Source of the DNA: an uncultured Elusimicrobia bacterium
Lineage (GTDB): Bacteria > Elusimicrobiota > Elusimicrobia > Elusimicrobiales > UBA9959
Direction of reading: 5' to 3'
DNA length: 64,000 nucleotides
NCBI GenBank assembly: GCA_903879915.1
Contig: CAIRNJ010000051.1
Location: 16,285-80,284, forward strand
Position 1 is the stretch's first letter; every line of letters starts with the position of its first letter. This document shows, in pieces, positions 59,501 through 64,000 of this stretch. The notes under the pieces were generated by a model. The model was given only the letters and a program-made list of their open reading frames with translations, was not told where the DNA came from and ran no database searches. Position numbers and translations under genes: made by a program.

Positions 59501-62500
59501 GAGCGTCGCCGACGGTCGCGCGATGAACATGCAGGGGCGCTCCCGGGCTGGCAGTGCCGATGCCCACGCTGCCGTTCAGGATCGTGTCGCCGGTTCCAGA
59601 AGGGGTAAGCACTACGTCCTGGTTGGTGCCGCCCGCAGCGAAGGTCAGAGCCCCGGAACCGGTAATGGAGCCCGTGGTAGAGCCGGTACCGCCGCTGCCG
59701 ATAGGCAAAGCCGTATTCAAAGACAGAGAGGCGGCACTTACTCCGCCGTCCTTGTCGATGTACGCCTTCTCCACGTTGTTATTGCGGACCGAAAGAAGCT
59801 TGGCGCCGGCGGTCGAGTAGGCGGCAAGGGTATCTATCTTGGTCCCGACGGCGGAAGCCCCGTCAGCTACCGGGGAGGTTATTGCCGCGTAAGTAAGGAA
59901 TTTAGTGGAAGCCGAAGTGCCGAGAGTAATAGTGTTGGAACCATTGCCCGCATTACCATAACCGATAACTATCTCGTTGGTGTTGCCATCGGCGCCTGCC
60001 CGCACGTCGTTACCGATGTAAATGGAATTGTTTGAAGTTGTATTAGCGGTAGTACCCGTACCGGCATAATAGCCGGCGTAATAGCCGACAGCGGTGTTGT
60101 TGGCCCCCGTGGTATTTTGGCCAAGAGCGCGCGCGCCGACTACAGTGTTGGCGCCGCCAGTGCTGTTTACCAGGGCATTCCAGCCGACCGCGGTGTTGCC
60201 GGCGGCGGTAGTGTTGCTGCCCAGGGCATAGTAGCCGATGCCGGTGTTATAATAGCCGCTGTTGTTCAGTTTAAGGGCCGAATAGCCGACGGCGGTGTTG
60301 AATTGATTCGTGTTGTAGTAAAGAGCGTCCTGGCCAACGGCAACGTTGGAGCCTCCGGTCACGTTAGTAAGCAGCGCGCCGCTGCCGACAGCTACGTTCC
60401 CTCCGCCGCTAGTATTGGATTGCAAAGCACTTGCTCCGACAGCGGTGTTATCGCCGGCCGTATTATTATAAAGCGCGTTATAGCCGACAGCAGTATTCTT
60501 CTGAGTGGTAAGGTGATTGGCCAGAGCATATGCGCCGACGGCGGTGTTGTAATATCCGGTACTTAACTTCAGGGCATTATAGCCGATACCGGTGGAAGAG
60601 TCTCCGACCCCCCCTGTTGCGGCAAGAGCGGAAACGCCGAAGGCGGTATTTGCCGTATTGGGACTTCCGCCTTTACCTACGGTCAAGCCGCCGAAGCTGG
60701 CATAGCCGTCCTTATCGATGTACGCCTTTTCGGTACCGTTGTTCCTGACCGCCAGAAGCTTGGCGCCGGCGGTAGAATACGCGGAAGCCGTATCAAAGGC
60801 CGCGGCTACGGCCGAGGCGCCATCAGCCGTAGCTGATTTAACATGGAGGCCGGACGCAGGGGTTGTAGTACCGATGCCGACATTACCCGAGGCGTTCCAG
60901 ATACCGGAACCAGGGAAACTTGCCCCGCCGGTAAAGGTCTGCGCGCCGCTCCAGGAGACTACCGCGCTCTGGGAAGCGGCCAGGCCCGGATTAGGATATG
61001 TCCCGCTCAAAACTCCGCCCGCCGCGCCCGTGGGAGGCGCACCCGCGGATGTGCCCGTAATGCTTATGGGCCAGGTGCCTGTGGCGTTGGCGCCGCCCAC
61101 ATAAGCGTATTTCACGGACAAAGCCGTGCCAGCTTCGCGTAGGCTGCCTGAAACGTTGATATCCCCGCTCACATCCAGCTTATGTGCCGGCGATGTTGTA
61201 CCGACACCGACACTGCCGCCGAAATAGCCGCCGCCGTCCTTATCCACGTACATCTTCTCCGTAGCGTTGTTGCGGACAGAGAGAAGTTTCGCGCCTGCCG
61301 TGGTATAGGCCGGGGTATTGAGGAAAGTCCCTACTGCCGACGCGCCATCGGCCGCGCCGCTGATCACCAGCCGCTCGGCGGTCCCGGATTTAAGTTTAAC
61401 AGAGCCGCTTATAACGGAAGAGCCTCCCGGCGCGCCGCCGGTCAGCACCACGTCGCCGCCCGCGCCGCCGCCGCTGCCCGCGCCGCCGAAAATATTTACC
61501 GCCCCGCCGGAAGCGCTGGTCATCGCTCCGGCCGTAATATTGACGTCGCCATTCCCGTGGCCGGGAAGGATGCCGAGGTAAACAAGGCTGCCGCTCTGGA
61601 ACAGACCGAAGTTATTGTTGAAAAGCCTGATGTAGCCGGGCGCGCCGGACCCCGTAGCCACGCCGGGCTGCAGGATAACGTCGCCGCCGTTGCCGTTATA
61701 GGCCGACCCGCCCGTAAGGTAGAGGTTGCCGCCTACGAGGCTGCTGTTCCCTGATGTGCCCGCCTGGAGGCGCAGGTTAGTACCGGCGGGCCATGCCGCG
61801 CCGCTGTAGAAGGGCTGTATGACGCGGGTATCGGCTCCGGCGGAGTCGTACAGGTAAAGGTCGCCGTCCTTCGTGAACGCGGCCTTCTCGGCTCCGTTGT
61901 TCCTTATAGAAAGCAGCTTCGCGCCCGAAGCGGCCAGGCTGGCTGAGTTGTCCAGCACCACACCTACGGCGGAAGCCCCGTCAGCCACGGCGCCTTTCAG
62001 AATAACGGAAGCGGCGGTGAGGGGATTGTAGGAAAGGGCTTTAACGGCCCCGTCCGTGGCGATATAATACCGCTGTCCGGCCCCGGTCAGGAAGCTGAGG
62101 CCCGTATCACTGCCGGAAGTAGCCAGTTTCCAGATGTCTCCGTAATGCGACTTCAACGTTAACGAAGCGATATTAGAGGAACTGCTGAACGTCCGCACGG
62201 TGATACCGGTGGAGATGGTACTGTAGACATCAAGCTTGTCCGTAGGCGCGGTGGTCCCGATGCCGACGTTGCCGGTAGTTCCCTGGATGCGCACGGCTTC
62301 TGTTTCCGTCGCGGCCCCCGCGGTGAAGAAGGAGATCCCGCCGTTATCCGAGTTATAAATATTGCCTATGGATATTCCGCTCCTGTTCGCATTGCCGGAC
62401 GTGCTCTTTAAACTCAGCGTCGGAGAGGCATCTGCCCCGCCGTAGATAATGCCGCTGATATTCATGGCGCCGTTCACGTCCAGTTTCTGACCCGGGCTCG

Positions 62501-64000
62501 TGGTCCCGAGACCGACATTCCCCCCTACCAGCAGCCCGTTAGCCGGGGCAGCGGCGCCGGCTGAACCTATCGAAACACCTCCGACGATACCCAATGTTCC
62601 GCCGATCCTGCTCCCGAACGCATAATAGGCGGCGCCGGGGTCAGCAACGACCAACGATCCCATCGTCAAATAAGAGGAATATGAGCCAGTTGTCCCCGTA
62701 AAATTACCGCCCACGTTCAAAGCACCGTTCACATCCAGCTTATACCCCGGATTCGTTGTTCCGATGCCGACGTTGCCGCCGAATAATCCCGCGCCTGAAA
62801 TATTGATATTGCCGGTCTGCTGCGCTCCCGGAGTTGCGCTTTGCAGCTGCACGGCATCCGTAAGCCCGTAACCACTTATTGTTGTGGGGTTGGTGCCGGA
62901 AGTAACGCGCCCTTTGGCGTCCGTAGTCACGGACCGATACGTGCCCGCCGTGCCTGTACTGGCCAATGTGGCGCCGAACGACCCGTTGCCTGAACCAGTT
63001 ACGTCGCCGGTCAGCGTTATAGTCTGGTCGCCGGTGTTGGAACCGGATGAAGTGCCGGAACCGGACGGAGCGCCGACCATGGCCGCGGTAATGCCGGAAA
63101 CTGTTCCGGTGAATGTCGGCGAAGCCAGAGGCGCTTTCAGGTTTAAGGCGGCCTGCTGTGCCGTTGACACAGGCTTGTTCGCGTCGGAAGTATTATCCAC
63201 GCTGCCCAGACCGACCATTGCGCTTGTGATACCAGTTACCGTGCCGGTGAAGGCAGGAGAGGCCAAGGGAGCCTTCAAATCTATCTGGGTCTTTAGCGTA
63301 CTGGTATCGGCGGCTACCGTGTTAAGTCTTCCGCTCAACACAGTATCCGCACTGCCGCGGGTGGAGGTTTCGGATGAAAGATTGGCGGCTATGGCGGCAG
63401 TATCAGCGGCCACGTCGAAGCGAATGGCTTTGGTAGTTAACTGCACCGCCAACGTATTAGTATCAACGGCAACAGTGTTCAGCCGGCCGCTCAGGCTATT
63501 ATCTGCGTTTCCGCGGGCGGTGATCTCCGCCGCCAGATTACCGGAGATAGTGCTGGTATCAGTGGCTACTGTATTAAGCCTTCCATTCAACGCAGTATCC
63601 GCACTGCTGCGGGTTGTGATTTCAGATGAAAGGTTGGCTGCTATAGCGGCAGTATCAATTGCAACATCTAAACGAATGGCCCTGGCCGCCATTTGAATCC
63701 CTAACGTATTGGTATCGGCGGCCACGGAGTACAGCCTGTTACTTAAGGCTGTATCGGCGCTGCCGCGGTTGGTGATCTCAGTAGCCAGGTTGCCTGAGAT
63801 GGTCGTGGTGTCAGTGGCCACAGTGTTCAACCTGCCGCTTAAAGCGTTATCGGCATTCGTGCGGTTGGTCGTCTCGGTCGCCAGGTTAGTGACCAGGGTG
63901 CCGGTAGCCACGCCGATAGTGTTATCAGCCGCAATACGCGCATTGGCTTCGCCGGTCACAGCCGTGCCGCGGTTGGTAATTTCGGCAGCTAAGTTACCCG
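47523..64000 (-). CDS. Giant repeat protein 2, 5'-truncated by the window edge (>5,490 residues)
   Basis: The frame is open from the right edge to a TAG at 47523. A GTG at 63959 is not the real start, because the same repeat continues without a stop to base 64000. The N-terminal part seen is a coiled-coil-like tandem repeat. Then follow about 39 units of the N-V-G-I-G-T-T-x-P type, a long N-T-A-V-G block (59900-60680), four copies of the cassette shared with giant protein 1 and glycine/serine-rich linkers. The C-terminus is plain (VSIYVDGLEMARMKP) with no anchor, chaperone or sorting motif. The composition is rich in Gly, Thr, Ala, Asn and Val and nearly free of Cys and Trp. Probably an extended, perhaps trimeric, surface or appendage fibre, cotranscribed with giant protein 1. 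Confidence 0.85.
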   Translation of the reverse strand, partial: GNLAAEITNRGTAVTGEANARIAADNTIGVATGTLVTNLATETTNRTNADNALSGRLNTVATDTTTISGNLATEITNRGSADTALSNRLYSVAADTNTLGIQMAARAIRLDVAIDTAAIAANLSSEITTRSSADTALNGRLNTVATDTSTISGNLAAEITARGNADNSLSGRLNTVAVDTNTLAVQLTTKAIRFDVAADTAAIAANLSSETSTRGSADTVLSGRLNTVAADTSTLKTQIDLKAPLASPAFTGTVTGITSAMVGLGSVDNTSDANKPVSTAQQAALNLKAPLASPTFTGTVSGITAAMVGAPSGSGTSSGSNTGDQTITLTGDVTGSGNGSFGATLASTGTAGTYRSVTTDAKGRVTSGTNPTTISGYGLTDAVQLQSATPGAQQTGNINISGAGLFGGNVGIGTTNPGYKLDVNGALNVGGNFTGTTGSYSSYLTMGSLVVADPGAAYYAFGSRIGGTLGIVGGVSIGSAGAAAPANGLLVGGNVGLGTTSPGQKLDVNGAMNISGIIYGGADASPTLSLKSTSGNANRSGISIGNIYNSDNGGISFFTAGAATETEAVRIQGTTGNVGIGTTAPTDKLDVYSTISTGITVRTFSSSSNIASLTLKSHYGDIWKLATSGSDTGLSFLTGAGQRYYIATDGAVKALSYNPLTAASVILKGAVADGASAVGVVLDNSASLAASGAKLLSIRNNGAEKAAFTKDGDLYLYDSAGADTRVIQPFYSGAAWPAGTNLRLQAGTSGNSSLVGGNLYLTGGSAYNGNGGDVILQPGVATGSGAPGYIRLFNNNFGLFQSGSLVYLGILPGHGNGDVNITAGAMTSASGGAVNIFGGAGSGGGAGGDVVLTGGAPGGSSVISGSVKLKSGTAERLVISGAADGASAVGTFLNTPAYTTAGAKLLSVRNNATEKMYVDKDGGGYFGGSVGVGTTSPAHKLDVSGDINVSGSLREAGTALSVKYAYVGGANATGTWPISITGTSAGAPPTGAAGGVLSGTYPNPGLAASQSAVVSWSGAQTFTGGASFPGSGIWNASGNVGIGTTTPASGLHVKSATADGASAVAAAFDTASAYSTAGAKLLAVRNNGTEKAYIDKDGYASFGGLTVGKGGSPNTANTAFGVSALAATGGVGDSSTGIGYNALKLSTGYYNTAVGAYALANHLTTQKNTAVGYNALYNNTAGDNTAVGASALQSNTSGGGNVAVGSGALLTNVTGGSNVAVGQDALYYNTNQFNTAVGYSALKLNNSGYYNTGIGYYALGSNTTAAGNTAVGWNALVNSTGGANTVVGARALGQNTTGANNTAVGYYAGYYAGTGTTANTTSNNSIYIGNDVRAGADGNTNEIVIGYGNAGNGSNTITLGTSASTKFLTYAAITSPVADGASAVGTKIDTLAAYSTAGAKLLSVRNNNVEKAYIDKDGGVSAASLSLNTALPIGSGGTGSTTGSITGSGALTFAAGGTNQDVVLTPSGTGDTILNGSVGIGTASPGAPLHVHRATVGDALRFSEASNPLYNIYSLGLESTGSGYGLSINNYLGNPIINFDYSQKVGIKTNDPLVALDIRSYGADTTQLRVGQDGTQYMGIGFDPSGNNRAIIGAGYTAPDTKLSFTMGGFAAANEKMTILGSGNVGIGTTAPGAKLEIKQSASDVYAVKVSSNDGAGMLVVQNSGNVGVGTASPGAKLEIAATDYNNALKFSGNGTFTLGRNISDGAVTLDGGAGSTLFRFSNQGTQYARIDSDGMMVGAGAPIGGVSTLKTVSYNGLSSVFSANAVNGGYINIRNTNNGNKIAIGNDGNGNTLFYNQLGNTNFSAEDERMRISNAGSVGIGTTAPGAKLEIKQGASDTYAVKVSSNDGSAMLAVDHGGNVGISTGVPGYKLDVQGGDINASANLREAGTALSGKYAYLGGSNATGTWPISITGTSAGAPPSGSAGGALSGTYPNPGLAATQSALVTWSSTQTFSSGVSFPGSGIWNTSGTLGIGTTSPNNSYKLDVSGSIHVTGGSYFDSYLVMGGLVASDPGPTYYSFNNRIGGALGLSGNVFMAGSVAIGTPITTSPGTRLDVQGPDGNRAPQARSDYQLNVRSDGDTSNYLGIGYRQDAGVGEWGQIQAYNDFSAGYGVPLLLNARGGNVGVGTAAPGYKLDVAGDVRLSNNSNLYWRNAANSSDVSVLSINAANNLTLQSGPQGSGQGAMTLYGHNDTRLKADGYLLLQTDSDVQFTNLAENTVRMIVKPSGNVGVGTTTPAGLFQVGGGSLTVMASGRVGLGTTAPAFMLDQQVTANTNLARFGRTDGEAHLRLEGLTGSSVLNFGDGSTFGATSKWSLGRKNTDNSFRLAYNVDNLDSGVVVSVLTNGNIGIGTTAPAAALHLKAGTTAAGTAPLKLTSGTNLNATEAGAIEFDGSHLYFTASDAGARYQLDQQAPSPVGTALASGNIWVGNGSGQAAAAAVTGDVTISNTGVTAIGAGVVTNADLAGSIADSKLSTITTANKVSNSATTAVNTNTAGAIVARDVSGNFTAGTITATTFTGALNGTAATVTTNANLTGDVTSSGNATTLASVGTAGTYRSVTTDAKGRVTAGTNPTTIGGYGLTDAVQLQSATPGTQQTGNLNLTGTGIFSGKVGIGTTGPGAKLDVQDIDNWNNSTSLNVTRTQNANSGIGKAVVADITTAGTPVNATLYGLYADSYLTGGSGTAYGVYVNRGLSYFGGNVGIGTTTPSVSLDVAGSARLTGSVSLPTDGAQINFANSGNNGQINSNGGTLTVSNGAGVSGGDVIVLNASASGRQILIKSDVTRFADRTGATEYARFISNGNAGIGTTAPGAKLHVNYGNTPATAAEALRLEVTGNSSTDRGPYLSFFAPNNSGTSKESANIAGVQSAVDGGGALLFKTSASGAGTTPAERVRIDNSGNVGIGTTSPSKNLEVVGAGTQAGPSALGVFAPSGINSGTGGDAAVLVAQAPGGADLQLLAAGTDSRTDGLTANDAYVIATQRLDLWSKGNGSARNVGIQLGDSVGSSYGGINFYTASQNANGTVKMSIDNAGNVGIGITAPAAALHLKAGTATAGTAPLKLTAGTNLTAPEIGAVEFDGSHLYFSTSTTGRLQLDQQTPSPVGTALTGGNIWVGNASNQAAATAVTGDVTISNTGVTAITAGVVTNADLAGSIADTKLATITTPGKVSNAATTATNSNSASAIVARDASGNFTAGTITAALVGNVTGNVTGTAATVTGAAQTAITSVGTLSGLTVTAPIAGSVTGNAGTVTSGVYTNAANSFTLINPLTTIAESWIGPSSTAGVYFKGGNVGMGTTAPGYRLDVAGDINASGALRIGAQSSDSRYARVYQHSLAVTAGNTKPLSRFLSNPEGPVSVLVQVQSKTSANSGSKLYLFQGGYAQLGTTYPGSWYKMQPFEVGRGHGDSTAGFDLYVRAGTSGYEYEFGAAAVTNTKNLVVTFTDLTGGDVIRTDISSGGETASSSAGDVYSHRSMLVEGGVGIGITAPTAALHLKAGTATAGTAPLKLTSGTNLGTTEAGAIEFSNSHLYFTAANAGARYQLDQQTPSPVGTTLNSGNIWVGNASNQAAAAAMTGDVTISNTGVTAISAGVVTNADLAGGITDTNLNQIATADKVANSATTAASANTASAIVARDASGNFIAGTITATTFAGALNGNALTATTATTANALANTAAAGNSAITAINSSSAGSIEWAHVDKTGSSLADLATRSAADLTTGVLPLARLSGIGITNAEISASAGIVDTKLATIATSGKVSNSATTAINTNTASTIVARDASGNFTAGTITATTFVGNVTGNVSGTAATVTTAAQPGITSVGTLTGLTMSGAISGVTTLGMSGVLTNSNAGASALNLTGAGAGITFAGAGPNQIITASGANLALMPGGTGNVGIGTTAPAYKLDLATVGGAADTNSVRFGPNNGPGTMGGGIVWIPNYTGYTKRSAGILQTGEANYFRSGLAFYTNGTADQTTDWAERMRIDMNGNVGIGTTGPRQLLEVSGTVRITNASNSAKYNDLATDSNGYISLNNLVYNGGVGSGSGYVNLTYNYPIVGTGSGYLFSSASNATAGSQDSGLSRLAAAKIAVGNGTIGDYSGTLIAGNVGIATTAPAAKLDIFTRANGSGPGLQLDALTRTTGDTVFKMTGNATGNEVVILAGGNVGIGTTTPAVKLDVNGVVNAGTGFSVAGAAASGSYLRGNGTNFISGTIQAADIPSSSANTASSIVARDVSGNFTAGTITATTFAGALSGNASTVSNGVYTNAANSFSLINPMTTIAESWIGPSSTTGMYFKGGNVGIGTTAPGTLLTLGGSGSTGGEGITFTNNGSYWATITQNFASLVFNEVNSGLNGYYFQLAGVNKLVVDANGNIGMGTAVADQKLTVVGNISQTGVVISSGTGNNYFAGNVGVGVAAPSYKLDVNSSGTYAARVANSGAATALYAGFAHTGTNPVFGHAPTVEIKNSDSTVNTLSDIRFTSGLTPQGVQIGAQFTAANAADFFVATQSGASTYTQALTVKGSGNVGIGTTAPAYKLDVAGDARVQGQGIFTGTMTVQGSSGAYGLTVSSNVALAGLLYTANGNVGIGNTAPQFNLSTVNGGTVGSSLIRMSQNYLHNSYYGVNLYAVDNGVNGDDLRIAGRTTNTGSFSDLVTVKNSGNVGIGTTAPGVKLDVAGDIRVPNNNAVYSFDNASHAAQLFKFNTSNQLEIGGWEGNWIGDTLVKGGNGSVYVDFSQGNNANFIVRKVSGATPTELMRVTTAGSVGIGTASPDTALVISSDSASANAVSTLLTLRATTLGTAAAGFGTGFRYVLEDAGGSMIQTNFINSVWDDASIGNRYARLDFYSGKQNGTTIAMSLNKDGYLGIGTTAPTAALHLKAGTSAAGTAPLKLTSGTNLATTEAGAIEFSNSHLYFTAANAGTRYQLDQQASSPVGTALASGNIWVGNGSGQAAATAVTGDVTISNAGVTAIGAGRVTNAMLAGAITDSNLSTITSTGKVSNSATTATNSNTASAIVARDASGNFTAGTITAALAGNVTGSAGSVAWTGVTSKPLWMQGTLLTGTLANANFSMPSGFYEASNGTNYPTTGTWYNMINSRHQSVGDDHGFQIAASYYDENVWTRTYQGGTGINDGIYTAWKRLVREEAGPWAITVSSFSGVLAGDVTGTQGATTISGLTDSHLATISTAGKVSNSATTAAAGNTASAIVARDAAGNFTAGTITAALVGNVTGNVSGTAATVTTAAQPNITSVGTLTGLSVNGTLTVADTATFNKAGANTGAASLFSSGSNVIAAMFGSGSAAGFTADQYGGAVRFNGASVLWGDLSFYPNGGGNGNQGNFRFSTTGSILSTTPSGKLGVGELYSAGNVGIGTSAPQQRLEVAGSLMVSLPSEPTAYNMYVNPFVIAGSKVGYQFITKSTIGGTNTPLVFDNAGNVAIGTTAPDQRLTVAGNLSQTGVIISSGTGNNYFAGKVGLGVPAPSMPLEVKNAGTTFKVDTSAGWVSIYVDGLEMARMKP
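48972..49452 (-). repeat. ~480-bp cassette, copy 2 (giant gene 2)
   Basis: Encodes AALHLKAGTSAAGTAPLKLT through SASSPVGTALASGNIWVG-type linkers to SGNFTAGTITA. It contains CACCCAGATATTGCCGGAGG at about 49229. Confidence 0.85.
53082..53560 (-). repeat. ~480-bp cassette, copy 3 (giant gene 2)
   Basis: Same order of segments; the linker reads SPVGTTLNSGNIWVGNASNQ and the end is SGNFIAGTITA. It contains CACCCAGATATTG at about 53337. Confidence 0.85.
54416..54890 (-). repeat. ~480-bp cassette, copy 4 (giant gene 2)
   Basis: Same order of segments; variant LTAGTNLTAPEIGAVEF and HLYFSTSTTGRLQLDQQ. It contains CACCCAGATATTG at about 54670. Confidence 0.85.
56461..56940 (-). repeat. ~480-bp cassette, copy 5 (giant gene 2)
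   Basis: Same order of segments; ends in VSGNFTAGTITATTFTGALN. It contains CACCCAGATATTGCCGGAGG at about 56717, identical over these 20 bases to copy 2. Confidence 0.85.
59900..60680 (-). repeat. NTAVG-type YadA-head-like repeat block in giant protein 2
   Basis: About fourteen units of 15-20 residues follow N-T-A-V-G-x-x-A-L-x-x-N-T-x-G (NTAVGYNALYNNTAGD, NTAVGWNALVNSTGGA, NVAVGSGALLTNVTGG). The block ends in NSIYIGNDVRAGADGNTNEI and TNEIVIGYGNAGNGSNTITLG. The pattern is that of beta-roll heads of trimeric adhesins and tail-fibre-like proteins. Confidence 0.8.
63290..64000 (-). repeat. Tandem coiled-coil-like stalk repeat at the visible N-terminus of giant protein 2
   Basis: Units of about 28 residues (N-L-A-x-E-I-T-x-R-x-x-A-D-x-A-L-x-G-R-L-N-T-V-A-x-D-T-x-T-I) alternate with a variant carrying IRLDVAIDTAAIAANLSSE. 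At least six units are visible, and the array continues beyond base 64000. Regular hydrophobic spacing suggests a parallel coiled-coil stalk. Confidence 0.75.

Noticed and set aside
63957..63959. GTG as start of giant protein 2
   Set aside because: The same tandem repeat stays open in frame to base 64000, so the gene begins outside the window.
35331..64000. CRISPR array or tandem non-coding repeats, suggested by many regularly spaced near-identical 20-mers
   Set aside because: The repeated sequence is the codons of the N-V-G-I-G-T-T-x-P unit within uninterrupted frames; spacing varies and the intervals are coding.
35331..64000. Prophage tail-fibre region
   Set aside because: Apart from the fibre-like repeat there are no phage structural, lysis, integrase or chaperone domains in the window; the first protein has a Sec-type signal peptide, which phage fibres lack.

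Overview
The window is GC-rich, gene-dense bacterial chromosome. Many products carry signal peptides, and there is a lipoprotein, a set of minor pilins and a tungsten-type aldehyde oxidoreductase. This fits a diderm, anaerobic or facultative bacterium. The combination of giant proteins rich in the NVGIGTTAPG motif, pseudopilins with large C-terminal extensions and an aldehyde:ferredoxin oxidoreductase reminds me of Elusimicrobiota or a neighbouring deep phylum. That placement is an impression, not a proof. No rRNA, tRNA or CRISPR array was seen, and no gene-free stretch exceeds about 300 bases.

Positions 1-16540 are dominated by pterin-metal cofactor metabolism. After a gene tail, a short ThiF-like E1 enzyme, PpnP and uridine kinase, there follow: UvsE; a translationally coupled aldehyde ferredoxin oxidoreductase and MoaD-like gene; MogA-MOSC-MoaC; and a long minus-strand run LysR - secreted sulfite-oxidase-like protein - TupA - TupB - TupC - MoeA - MoaA. 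Together they cover oxyanion uptake, cofactor synthesis and insertion, and a user enzyme. MoaE is not in the window. A secreted M15/DUF882 peptidase sits among them, and a 1-pyrroline-5-carboxylate dehydrogenase diverges from the LysR gene.

Positions 16540-32343 hold a 205-bp palindromic repeat element, release factor 3, a secreted phospholipase-D-like protein, a DMT transporter, adenylate kinase and a minor-pilin operon (PilX-, PilW- and PilV-like, plus a charged, Ala/Pro-rich secreted protein). Next come a subtilisin-like protease with a clear promoter, an ECF sigma/anti-sigma/secreted coiled-coil trio, and a TPR-SpoIID protein.

Positions 32344-35330 look accessory: an AAA/DUF4143 ATPase with an apparently leaderless promoter, a DUF1016 nuclease-like gene and a decayed transposon-associated ORF, separated by three direct copies of a short repeat. 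From 35331 to the right edge, almost 29 kb on the minus strand encode only two giant repetitive surface or fibre proteins: 4,041 residues, and more than 5,490 residues running off the window. They share ~480-bp duplicated cassettes, YadA-head-like repeats, a coiled-coil stalk and one inserted DUF1566 lectin-like domain. These two genes, with the pilins, are the strongest candidate for an undescribed cell-surface system.
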